From the NCBI GenBank assembly GCA_030686995.1, contig CM060691.1, forward strand, positions 88,161,055 through 88,225,054: a DNA stretch of 64,000 nt, given 5' to 3'. Below, piece by piece: positions 25,363 to 36,069 of this stretch (the stretch's first letter is position 1; every line of letters begins with the position of its first letter). The DNA is from Artemisia argyi. Taxonomy: Eukaryota > Streptophyta > Magnoliopsida > Asterales > Asteraceae. The notes below the pieces were generated by a model. The model was given only the letters and a program-made list of their open reading frames with translations, had not been told where the DNA came from and made no database searches. The position numbers were made by a program, and so were the translations under genes.

Positions 25363-28250
25363 TGTTGGTTCTGATTTTCGACTCAATGGTCTCTGACAAT
25401 GTATTTAAACATAGGATCAAAGAGTAAGTCACCCTCTGATGGAAATCGAAGGTCTTACTTTCTTATGGTTATCAGAAAGTGTTACTCCCTGATGGTTATC
25501 AGAGAGTACACCCTGATGGTTGTGAGTAATAGGTGCCTCACTAATGATCATGAGTGGATGGAACCCCACTGAGATAAGAAATTGGTGAGCGTTGTGTAAA
25601 GCTCAACCAAATGCCCAGCTTCAAGGAAGTCGAAGACTAACTGAAGAAACATTTTTCATAACTGATGTGGTGTCAGGGAGCAAGGTACACGAAGTTACAT
25701 GTAACACCAGTGGGACTGAGGACTGACAAATCTCTCAGTTACCCTAAAGACTTATCTCTATAAGGGGCTTAGTAACTGATGAATGGGCGAGAAACTCGTT
25801 GGGAAGATAAGCATAAGGTCTTATCAAAGGACGATAAAGCAAGATCTTGGATATAAAAGTTGTCAGCATTGGAAAATCAAACGCACGCTCTACCTAGTAT
25901 ACTAGGCACGTGCTAAGCTAGTCTAACGCCGCCTAACCACAATACCCATGTGCATCCACAATATTCCTTAGCCTTTTTAAACGAAACTTTGTAACTGGGA
26001 TAAGCATGATTCTAAACAAACACATAAAGTAGAACTTACCTCTATAATTGATAGAATCCCCTCTCCCAGGAACTTCTAAGCAAATCTAGCTACCTCTAAA
26101 TTTTCCGAAAGGAGTGTTACTTTTGTTGCTCAACCAGAATAGTTTTATCGAGAGCTATTCCACTATAAATCTTTATTCTTTAATAAAAGATTTATACATG
26201 TTGAAAAGTACAAATGGTGTTATTATGGTTTTGGGTGATGTTGTTACTATCCTTGTTATGAGTAGGAAGATTTCAGCTTTTACTAAATCCTTGTCGACCA
26301 GTAAGTGGTATCAGAGCGGCTGGTTTCTAATAATCAAGATTCGTTCTTGAGTAACTGCTAATAATCCATAGTTGTTCTTGAATGACAGCTAATAACACAA
26401 ATCCAGTACCGTTTGTTTCCAGCCGTATCAAAATTTACCCTTTCCTTAAATCATTCTTCTTCATTTTTGCAAGATCAGGGTCCACCACAATGATCATGTA
26501 AGAATAAAGAAGCATCAGTAGCCTCCACACCAACTCCTATTATCTCACTCTAGTTGGCTATATCTTCTTGCAAGTCTCTTTGTTTAGAAATAAGTTCACA
26601 AGGACACAAGGTCCTAGATAAAGGTTATTATCCTGAAATTTATGTTTCAAAGAGTCTTGATAATATACGAGTTCAATACTCAAAGGCAACCTAGAGTGGT
26701 TGTAGAAACAAACATCTGGAGGTGTTGAATGGTGAAGAATCAAGAATAACTAAAGAGGGAGCATTAGGGAAAGGATGGTATTGTCTTCAGACTATACTCA
26801 ATGACACATCAAGGAGTGTTCGAGGAGTCGTGCAGTTCCTGATCTACAAGAAAAGTCACTGAAGGCAACGACAACAAAGTATCATACGTTAATGATATTT
26901 CTTTTAATACTATGTTGTATACGATTTTATAAGTAGAAGCCGTTATACTCACTTACAAACCCATTTAATCTAGGCTATTCCTGGGTTTAAACAGGATGAG
27001 ACTATGGGCTTGAAAAGCTGGTCCCTGATTACAATATGAATAGCCTAAAACTATCATAACGACGCTGAACCAATGGTGACAATGAATGTTTAAGGTCAGA
27101 GTCTATTTCTCCTTCAACAAACAGCAATGAATCAGACTGTAATTTTTAATCATTTTATCCTTGTTGTAAATCAGTATGTAAGAAGAAGTCGTTATGCTCA
27201 CTTACTACTGATCTAGATTAGGCTATTTGTATATTCAAATAGGGGGGATTGTTGGGTCTGATTTTCGACCCAATGGTCTTTGACAATGTATTTAAACATA
27301 AAATAGCCAAATCAAGTAAGTATTCAATATAAGTCAGTGAGAACAGCACTCACAGATAAAGATCAGAGAGTAAGTTACCCCCTGATGGAAATCAAAGGTC
27401 TTACTCTCTTATGGTTATTAGAAAGTGTTACTCCGTGATGGTTATCATAGAGTACACCATGATGGTTGTGAGTGATATGTGGCTCACCAATAATCATCAG
27501 TGGATGTAAACTTACTGCTATAAGAAATCAGTGAGCGTTGTATAAAGCTCAACCAATTGCCAAGCTTCAGGGAAGTCGAAGACCAACTAAAGAAAGACTT
27601 TGTATAACTGATGCGGTGTCAGGGAGCAAGGTACAAGGAGCTATAAGCAACACCAGTGGGACTGAGGACTGACATATGCCTAAGTTACCCTAAAGACTTA
27701 TCTCTATAAGGGACTTAGTAACTGATGAATGGGAAGGAAACTCGTTGAGAAGATAAGCGTAAGGTCTTATCAAAGGATGATAAAGCAAGATCTTGGGTAC
27801 AAAAGTTGTCAGCATTGGAAAACTAAATGTACGATCTACCTAGTATACTAGGCACGTGCTAAGCTACTCCAAGGCCGGCTAATCATAATACCCATATGCA
27901 TCCACAGTATTCCTTGGTATATTTAAACGAAACTTTGTATCCGGGATAAACACGATTCTAAATAAACACATAAAGTAGAACATAGCTCTATAGTTGATAG
28001 AATCCCCTCTCCTTGGAACTTCTAAGCAAAGATAACCGCCTCTAGATTTTTCGAAGGGGGTGTTACATTTGTCGCTCAACTGGAATAGTTTTACCGAGAG
28101 CTATTCCATTCTAAATCTTTATTTTTTTAATTAATGATTTATACACGTTGAAAACTACAAATGGTGTTATTATGGTTTTGGGTGATGCTGTTACTATCCT
28201 TATTACGAGATGGAAGATTTCGGCATTTACCCAAACCTTGTGGACCAACA
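25363..28250 (+). mobile_element. Non-autonomous LTR element with tRNA-iMet primer site
   Basis: LTRs at 25363-26303 and 27250-28250, both starting TGTTGG; the 3' copy ends GACCAACA, giving inverted termini TGTTGGGTC/GACCAACA. The primer site TGGTATCAGAGC at 26306-26317 is an exact tRNA-iMet complement. The purine tract AGGGGGGAT (27241-27249) abuts the 3' LTR. The internal region of about 0.95 kb has no recognisable protein. The LTRs differ by many substitutions and a roughly 60-bp gap in the 5' copy, so the insertion is old. Flanks are CGTTA and CGTCT, at best a decayed TSD. Copia affiliation is inferred from the termini only. Confidence 0.8.
26306..26317 (+). other. Primer-binding site, tRNA-iMet type
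   Basis: TGGTATCAGAGC, two bases after the 5' LTR end; exact complement of the plant initiator tRNA-Met 3' end. Confidence 0.85.
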
Positions 28251-28255
28251 CGTCT

Positions 28256-28722
28256 GATGATGTATAGTCCGCACTCGGGTCACGAACCCGACCAATGGAC
28301 ACTACTACTACTCAAGCCCATCACGCGTGGGCTATCATGATAACGATTTAGGCTTACAAAAGACCAAATTCGAATCTACTATTTATGGTTTTGATATATG
28401 ATCTCTTATTTATGGGATAAGGATCAATGGACTGCATTAGTAGGGATACGCCGAAGAGTAAGGAACATGAAACCAACAAGGATTCCGTGTGTATATAAAG
28501 GGCATCGCGGCCCTCATTAAGGTATCATCTAATAACTCTAACTCTTCACTAAAACCCTAAAACCAATTACTTACTCTCAAGCCGGAGGATAATCATGGGA
28601 GACAATCCCACGATAAGCCTAACGGTGTTGTTTGCTTTCTTAGTGCGCAGGTCTCAGCAGTTAGATCCAATTGATACGGGAACAGGAGTCCAAACAAGGA
28701 ACGCCCAACTTTTGTATCAACA
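28256..28722 (+). repeat. 5' LTR of the Tat-lineage element
   Basis: Ends TTTGTATCAACA just before the primer site. A TATA box, TATATAAA, lies at 28492-28499. The start is uncertain. TGATGATG at 28256 is the simplest choice. The alternative is TGTTAACACGT at 25350-25362, with the 25363-28250 element inserted 13 bp inside. No second LTR of this element lies in the window. Confidence 0.6.
28492..28499 (+). promoter_or_regulatory. TATA box of the Tat 5' LTR
   Basis: TATATAAA followed by GGGC about 225 bp before the LTR end, a normal U3/R arrangement. Confidence 0.55.
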
Positions 28723-28724
28723 AG

Positions 28725-28741
28725 TGGCGCCATCCGTGGGA
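28725..28741 (+). other. Primer-binding site of the Tat element
   Basis: TGGCGCCATCCGTGGGA two bases after the LTR end; similar to the TGGCGCCGTCTGTGGG-type sites typical of Tat elements. Confidence 0.7.
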
Positions 28742-28772
28742 CCACACACTAAGATCTCCACTAAGAACTAGA

Positions 28773-30790
28773 ATGACGAAGCATGGAAACGTAAACCAGT
28801 GGTCTCCGCAGGTGAAGAAAACGTATGGTGACCTACAGGGGAAGAAGCAGCAAAGTGATTCAACCCCTAAGAAGGCCTCTGGAACAACCAGTGCGCCTAA
28901 ACACCAAGGATCAGGCTCAGATCTGATCTTTCTGACAGTAGAACTGCTCACAGGGACTACCCAGGCCACTACGACAACCACTAGCGCGGAAGATCTACAG
29001 CGCACTCCTTTCACCACCCCTACTAAACGGTGCCAGAAACAGACCCCAACGAGCCGCCACGTGCGCCTAATCGAGACAAGGGTCCTGATTTGGAAACAGA
29101 CATCCTCGCGCTAGGAGGAGTCTCACCTGAACTAGCGCCAAGAGATTTCGTGTCTCAAAACTACAAAACCTTGGCTGCCCTTATGCAAGAGGAAGTGAAA
29201 AAGAGGTCAAGTCACAGCCTGCAAGCCCGGCTCAACTTCGGCCCTGAGTATGAAGCATCTCCACCGCGCCATCGAAAGGAGAGGCGTGAGAAAGATAGCC
29301 GCCGACTCCCAGTGTTTACTAGGGTCGGAAAGAAAGTTGTGGATGATGAAGCAGCTGACTTATAGTACCTGGAGGAGCACGAAGACGATGGATGGCATAC
29401 CAATGTCCACACTAGGCTTGGTAGTCGCAGGGTTCATGATAGAATTGGGCGACAACGCTCCCCAAGCGAAAGCTCTCCAAGGCTTGGTAGTCGCAAGGAT
29501 CATGATAGACTTGGGCGACAGTGCTCCCCAAGTGAAAGCCCTTCAAGCTTGGATTTCGAAGAAAGTCGACGCAAGCGCCGCAAAAGAGTAAGCTCGTCCT
29601 CAAGTGACTCCTTGGACACATAAACAGGACACTGGAAGTCCAGGAAAAGATATCGCGACCAGGAGGACGAAGATATGTCCCGTCCTTGGCGCCGCCAAAA
29701 GGTTGACGCATTCACGCGGCGCATCAGCTATTTTTCAGAAGATAAGAGAAGGCGCATGCCCGCTAATGTTAAGACTTATGATGGGACAGGTGATCCTGAT
29801 GACCACCTAAAAATTTTAGAATGAATCGCTACATCGAAAATTGGCCACAACCCGTGTGGTGCCACATGTTTAACTCCACATTGGTGGGGAATGCGTGAAA
29901 CTGGTTTAGTAAGCTGCCACGTTGAAGCATCGATGGGTTTGAAGAGTTACGAAAGGCATTTCGCTTGAACTTTACTCAAAGGAAGAAGTACACCAAGAAC
30001 CCTGTCGAGCTTGCTAGGGTAAAACAACGCCAAGGGGAATCCACAAGCGCTTATGTGGAGCACTATAAGGACGAATGCATACATGTCAAGGCATGCCCCG
30101 AAATACTAAAGATCTCAGGGTTTATGAATGGAATCAATAACCCAGAACTTATCAAAAGGTTAAACGATAAGGTTCCCCAAACCTTTGATGAACTTATGAA
30201 GCGCACGAGGTCCTTTATCCAAGGGGAGCCGCTGCGGATAGCAAGAAAGGCTACTCAAATTATAGGTCACAAGAACAGCCTAGGAGACAATCCAACGACC
30301 AGAGTAGCAACCGTAACAAAAGCTACCGCAGTCAGGGGGCGGACGAGATAATGACAAGTATACCCCGCTAACGAAGACTCAAAGGGAGATATTTGTGACG
30401 GAAGGCGCGAATTTCCCGAAACCTCCACCAATGCGCACCCCAAAAGATCAGCGCGTAGCGAACGGATACTGTGAGTATCATGGACAGAAGGGCCATACCA
30501 CCAATGAGTGTGTCCAATTGCGCCAACTAATTGATAAGTTAGTAAAAGAAGGCAGATTGGATCATCTAGTTAAGAACATCAAGGATGGGAAAGACAAACA
30601 AAAGATCAGGAGCAAGAAAGAAGCACCTAAGGACAAGGCTGACATCATCTACATGATAAAATCATGGCAGAGAAATACTAAGCAAATGGTCAGCCAAAAG
30701 TTTTCTTATGGAAGCGAAGTCTCTTTCCCCACCTTGGCTGCGGACAACGCAGTAGCGAAACCGCTCACCATAGAGATAAATACAGGGGGG
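28773..30790 (+). pseudogene. Tat gag, broken
   Basis: Likely start at 28773 (MTKHGNVNQW). The coding frame shifts repeatedly. An Arg/Ser-rich stretch (about 29405-29620) contains a 66-bp tandem duplication. The capsid begins with KTYDGTGDPDDHLKI at 29771 and continues, after frameshifts, at 29965-30340 (VKQRQGESTSAYVEHYKDE, SGFMNGINNPELIKRLND). A nucleocapsid-like knuckle CEYHGQKGHTTNEC lies near 30470-30511. The whole order matches Tat gag proteins of dicots. Not translatable as one product. Confidence 0.8.
29414..29545 (+). repeat. 66-bp tandem duplication in Tat gag
   Basis: Units 29414-29479 and 29480-29545 differ at about ten positions and keep the reading frame (22 residues per unit). 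In the gag frame each encodes an Arg/Ser-rich segment resembling LGSRxxHDRxGRQxSPSES. Confidence 0.8.
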
Positions 30791-30806
30791 TCACAATATC
30801 CACCGC

Positions 30807-31096
30807 ATGTATGTTAATGGAGGGGCATCCGTAGACATAATGTATGGAAACTGTTTCAAAAGGTTGCGACCTGAGATACGAAGTCAGTTAAGCCCAGCCA
30901 CGACATCGTTGACTGGCTTTATAGGAGAAAAGATATGGCCCATGGGGAAAGTACGATTACTCATTGTCGTTGGTAATAAGGAACACTCCACGGCGGCCTG
31001 GATGAATTTTATGGTGATCAGATCTCCTTCGCCATGCAATGGCATTATTGGAAGACCAGGAACATCAGCCATACGCGCGGGTACCGTCCACAGCAC
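30807..31096 (+). pseudogene. Tat aspartic protease, active-site Asp replaced
   Basis: Reads MYVNGGASVDIMYGNCFKRL; the family has Asp in place of the Asn before GGAS, so the catalytic residue is lost (GAT/GAC to AAT). The flap and C-terminal part follow (WMNFMVIRSPSPCNGIIGRPG). A frameshift separates it from the gag knuckle upstream, and another near 31050 from the linker downstream. Confidence 0.75.
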
Positions 31097-31464
31097 ATGG
31101 GATTCTCAAATTCCTAGTGGAAGGAGGCATTGTCACCCTCTATAATAACACTATACCACCTAGAGAGTGTAACACAGTTACATGTGAGACGACACACACT
31201 CCAGAACAGTGCACAGCTAAAATATCAAACCTAAAAGTCGCAATCCATCCTGATTACCCGGAGCAAGAAGTATCGATCGGGGGATTGCTGTCTGATAAAG
31301 GCAGAGCGGCCGTGTGTGCCCTCTTGCAAAGGAATCTAGATATCTTCGCATAGGAACCAAAGCACATGGTTGGTGTGCCATGATCGATTACAGAACACAA
31401 GTTGAAAATCCGACAAGGATACTCCCCAGTACGGCAGAAAAAGCGCGGCCAGGCTCCAGAGCAC
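31097..31464 (+). pseudogene. Start of Tat reverse transcriptase, cut at 31464
   Basis: Linker and N-terminal RT sequence (VPSTAHGILKFLVEGGIVT, then KVAIHPDYPEQEVSIGG). An in-frame TAG at 31351-31353 replaces the Trp of the IFAW motif, and KLKIRQGYSPVRQKKRGQAPEH ends exactly at the insertion boundary in a shifted frame. The remainder resumes at 49043. Confidence 0.75.
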
Positions 31465-32555
31465 TGATGAGTGATCAAACACTCATCATTTTTGGTCAAA
31501 TCTGAACTTCAAAACATACAAAAACACTCAGAAATGCATCAAATTACTAAAAATATTTCAAAATTGTGTTTTATATGATTTAGATGCAAAATGAGCAAAA
31601 ACAAATGAAAAACGAACAAAGTTTGCAAAATTGACAGTTTCAGTCCCCCAACTTTAAAAATTGGCAAAAATAGTCCCTGAGCACTTATTTGGAAAGAAAA
31701 GTCACCAAAGGTCCTTTTGAAATCATAAATTTTCATATTTAGTCCTTTGGTGAAAAATTGGAAAAGTTTTGGAAAATTACAAGTTCAGTCCCTGTACGTT
31801 CAGAAATTGACAGAATTGGTCCCTGTTGGGATATTTTTGGAAGAAAAATCATTTTTGGACCTTGGGAAATCAAAAGTTATCAAAAATAATCCCTGGATGA
31901 AAATTTTGAGGAAATTACATATTTGGTCCCTAAAGTTTCATTTTTGGCAAAAATAGTCCCTGGAAATTTCATTTTGGGAAATTAACAAACATTGGTCCAT
32001 GGGAATATGAAACTTGGTGATTTTGATTCTTGTGAATACTTGGGGAAAATACCACAGCCCACCCTCAACTTTAAGCCATTTACAAAATTGGTCCTTGTGA
32101 TTAAATTACAAACCAATCAGACCTAAACCTAACTAAACCTAAATAACAAACCCAACTCCCTTTTTATTCCTACCCAGCCCACTTCCTGATCCACCAAAAG
32201 CCCACCAACAAAATTAAACCCTACCCCGTTTTTACTATAACCCCCCAGTCAAACCATGTTTGACCATCCACCCCATCTTCCACCTCACTCTTCACGTGAA
32301 CCCTCCCCTGCTATCCCTGCCACAAAAACACCATCATCACCTCTACACCCCTGCTACCCTGCCACACTCAACCCCTAATTCACCTTTCCTCCACTATCCA
32401 ACAAATAAAACCTCTGCCCAAGTTCAACTTTGCCAACTCGCAAAACCAAGTTTTCCCGCCAAAAACCAAATAAATGGCTAAGATCATGATAGTTCATCCA
32501 ACGGTCAAAATTAATGGTGGGAAATCTTCAGGGAAGAGAGAGGACCATTTTCACT

Positions 32556-32564
32556 TATATAAAA
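32556..32564 (+). promoter_or_regulatory. TATA box of the Z1 LTR
   Basis: TATATAAAA about 1.1 kb into LTR-A; conserved at 39896-39904 in LTR-B. Confidence 0.5.
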
Positions 32565-34099
32565 GAAGGCATTGGAGGAGAGGAGAAGGCAGTAGGTCTT
32601 AGTATGCATTAGGAGTAGTTTTAACTATAGCTTAAGTGTAATTTTTCTTACCTTCAGTGTTGTAAAAACCTTTTATTAAAATCTTTAGAGCAATCTCAGT
32701 TTTGAGAATTAAACTTCCAAGCTTTGTACCTTCTACTTTATTTTTAATATTAATCTCAGTTAATTTGCTTTCATTTCATTAAATTATTGTAATACTTAAT
32801 TGTAGTTTGGATTTGCTTATTCAGTTACATTATGGCATTTTAGGTAATTTAATTTCCCTATCTTAGCTTTGAAATTGCTCTTTCCTTCAAAACCTTTCAT
32901 CAGGTCTCCTTTTAGAGAGTGTTTGGCATAGCATTATGTTGAAAGGTTGAAACTGTTTTGAACCATTCCCAAGTTCTGATTAGCTTAAGTTAAATATATG
33001 GAGTAGCTTTGAATCAAAGTTTTGCATTCCCATTCAGTTTCTAGGTGATCAGACTTATATTTCTTGGGATTTCCATCAAATCTGTTTTGAAAAAAGAGCA
33101 TAGGTTAGATTTAGTTTGCAATTCAGTTAGTGGCTTTTCTTGCTTCATTTTAGTCCCAAATAAGATGATGAAAGTGTGTATGATCTGGGATTGACCTGTG
33201 TGGGTCAAAAATTCACTTTGTACCCATTCTAACCCATGTGTAGCCATGCACATCAGTCCCCAACCCCCCCCCCCCAAACATGCATTTTTAGTTTGCTCAT
33301 TACTTGGTGTTTAGTCTTAAAAATCATTTTATAACTTATTTGTCACCTCATCTATAAGCTTATATTTTTATGTTATTTTATTTATTTATTTTTAGTAGCT
33401 TATGAACCCCTCAAAGTCAACCCCCTAGGTTGCAGGCCTGTGGGGATCGATTTCATTGTTTGAGCTTATTAATGATTAAGCTCTGATTTGTTTTACTTTT
33501 CTGCTTTGCCCAGTATAATTTAGCTTATTAGGTTAGGTTTAGTTAGTTTTTAGCTTATTAGTTTGAGTTTAAGTGCTTATTTGAGCCTCTTATAAGCTTG
33601 TTTGGTTCCTTGCTGCTGCCATTGATGCTAAGTGTTGGCTGAGCTTGTTTAACCCCTTGTACCTGTTTCATCTCAGCTGTTTAATTGTTAAATTTGTGTT
33701 GTTTGGATGTGATTAAGCTTATGCTTGCTTGCTTACATCTTTATTCTAGCTTGCACTTAACTTGGTTGGTTTTTAGTTTAGTCAAAAACTCATTCTTGCT
33801 CAAACCCCAACTGTTTGGATTTAAAGCTTGCATAAGTTTGTTTTAGTTTATTTGCCTGTTAGTTTTAGCTTATTAGGTTGAGTTAAGATTAGCTATAGCT
33901 CACTGCTTATTGGATTGATCACTATTGCATCTTGGCTTGCAAACTAGAATGTGCCCTGCACCACAGTCACTGAGCCAAGTTCATAAGCTCCTTGAGAGCT
34001 TAATAATGGACCTCACAGTGTGAACTTTGGTTCTTTGGAAAGCTCATATGCCCATGTTTCTAGTTCAATGCGTATTTTTGGTTTTTGAGCTTGTTTCAT

Positions 34100-34445
34100 T
34101 GTAGGACCGCAGAACAACCTATTTCATATATGAATCAAGCCTAAACCTAGAGAGAGAAAGTAAGTAGAGAGAGAGAGTGAGTGGGAACTCTAGTGTGTGG
34201 AATAATAACTATGTTAATACTAAGAGAATCACTAAGAGAACTAACCTCACAAATGAGGTTTACAAGAGTATTTATACTCATAGTCTAGGGCTTCTCTAAT
34301 CTTTTACATTATTACACTAATAGCCCTTAGACTTTTACAAAACATGAGTACTACACATAAACTTCATCATAATGATATTCTAAAGCAACCTATAACTATA
34401 CGTTAATGACCGACACTTTTTATAAATAAAAATATGATTCTAACA
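34100..34445 (-). mobile_element. Solo LTR (Copia-like) inside LTR-A
   Basis: 346 bp flanked by TTCAT on both sides (34095-34099 and 34446-34450). Minus-strand ends are TGTTAGAATC...GGTCCTACA, matching TG...CA with TGTTAG typical of Copia LTRs. The same LTR at the same site in LTR-B (42023-42370) is followed on the minus strand by a primer site and leader, so here the internal part has been lost by LTR-LTR recombination. Confidence 0.85.
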
Positions 34446-35775
34446 TTCATAAGCTCATTTATCTTACAAAGTTGCCTACAGACCTGATGGTTTAGGTAGT
34501 GGGTATTGGATTTGCTTATTTGATCTCATAGGCTTATTCAGTGGTTTAAGCTCTTCTCTTTAAGCCATTTTGCACTCAACTCAGTAGATTCTAGCTTATT
34601 TTTCCTTTTGTTCTCACTGTATAGCTTCTTGGTTAGCTTTTTCAAGCTTAAAAGACCTTTTGCAGCTTATTTGCCTAACTGCCAAGCTTTTAAGCTCATA
34701 TACTGCTTATTTGCTAGTCCTACTCAAGGTGCCTTTATTAAAGTTGTTTCATTACAGTAGTTTATTAGTTTTGTAAAAGAAAAATTCCAAAAAACCAAAC
34801 TTAATTTTTAGTGATAGCTTCCATTTAACATAATTTAGCTTTTTAATTTTTCTTTTTAAATTTTTGTAAAGTACTTATCTGTTTTTATATTTTTCTTAAA
34901 TTCCTAGTATATTAAAGTATTTGTAGGAATTTTTTCAGATTTTTATCCTTCCATTTAGTATTTACTATAATTAGTCTTAGTTTATTAATAATTAAGTAAT
35001 ATTAGATAATTAATTAGGTTTATTAATTTTTGTTTAACAATAGTACTTTTTTATATTTTTCCTAGGTTTTATATATCATCAAATAATTTTAGGAAATTTT
35101 TCATAATTTTCACTATTCATTTTCTATTTTTCTTAATTTTAGTTAATTAATAAATAGTAGTTAATTAATAATAAATAGAGAAAAAGTAGGAAAAATATAT
35201 TTTTAGTTTTAAAATTACTTTTATATTATTTTAGAATTTTTAGAATTAAATTCTCATTTTTCTAGCTTAATTTCATAATTAGTGTAATTTAAATATTATT
35301 AATTAGTAATTAAATAGTAAATAATTAATAATAAATAATTAAAAAGTCAAAAAAAATAATTTTCTTTTTTCTAAAAATTTTCTTTTATCATTAGGATCGT
35401 AAAAATGTGATTTTCATATCCATAGGTATTTTATTTCACAAAACTCGCGTTTTATTTCGTACGTCTACGTAGAATTAAATCAAACTAACGCGTTTTTAGA
35501 CTTAGCTCACGTTTTGAGGTTATCTGATTATCAGTAAATGTTAATATAGTATTTCTAAGTTATTTTCATTCCTCATCTCGTAGTGTAATCATTCACAAAC
35601 CCTTTCCATCCAAATTCACCCGATCACAAACCCGTTTTAATTAACATCATACCTCGTCGGGACATAACGACCCGGGGAAACACTATACTTCCACGGTGCA
35701 TTGGTTTTAGACGTTTGACCTGGTTGACCATTCACCTGGTCAATTTAGGTTGACCGTTCTGAACCAATCAAATTT

Positions 35776-35792
35776 TGGCGCCGCTGTCGGGG
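35776..35792 (+). other. Primer-binding site of Z1, tRNA-Asp type
   Basis: TGGCGCCGCTGTCGGGG, five bases after the LTR end. Complementary to the plant tRNA-Asp 3' end with two mismatches. Confidence 0.75.
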
Positions 35793-36069
35793 AGGTGTGC
35801 GCGCTATTCTAAACGGTTTTTCTGATTAGTGATCTTGGAATTCATTCCATTGTACATTTATCCATCCTTTGTTCATATTTTCCCATTATCAAAGCAAAAC
35901 CGTTCCTGAAAACTTTTTAAACTCACTTTTCAACGAACACAAAAACACAAAAACATTTTCTTTCTCATTTGTACAAAATGTTTATCCAAAAACCCAAAAA
36001 TATTCACCTTTACCCTCTCACATCTTTGATTCTTCATTCCTTACCCTCTGTAAACCTTTGATTCTTTCT

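Larger units (their letters stand above)
31465..35770 (+). repeat. LTR-A of Z1 (4.3 kb)
   Basis: Opens with an inverted repeat: TGATGAGTG, a 6-nt spacer, CACTCATCA (31465-31488). A TATA box, TATATAAAA, lies at 32556-32564. The last 1.2 kb is extremely AT-rich. A 346-bp solo LTR sits inside at 34100-34445. The 4.3-kb length is unusually large for a plant LTR. It is almost identical to the matching parts of LTR-B. Confidence 0.85.

Noticed and set aside
28661..29017. 118-codon minus-strand frame
   Set aside because: Shadow of Tat gag on the opposite strand.
32260..32481. Open frames repeated at 32260 and 39600
   Set aside because: They lie in the U3/R part of the Z LTR and repeat with it; no conserved protein features.
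35776..35792. tRNA-like GGCGCC sequences as tRNA genes
   Set aside because: Only the 3' complement is present; these are primer-binding sites next to LTR ends.
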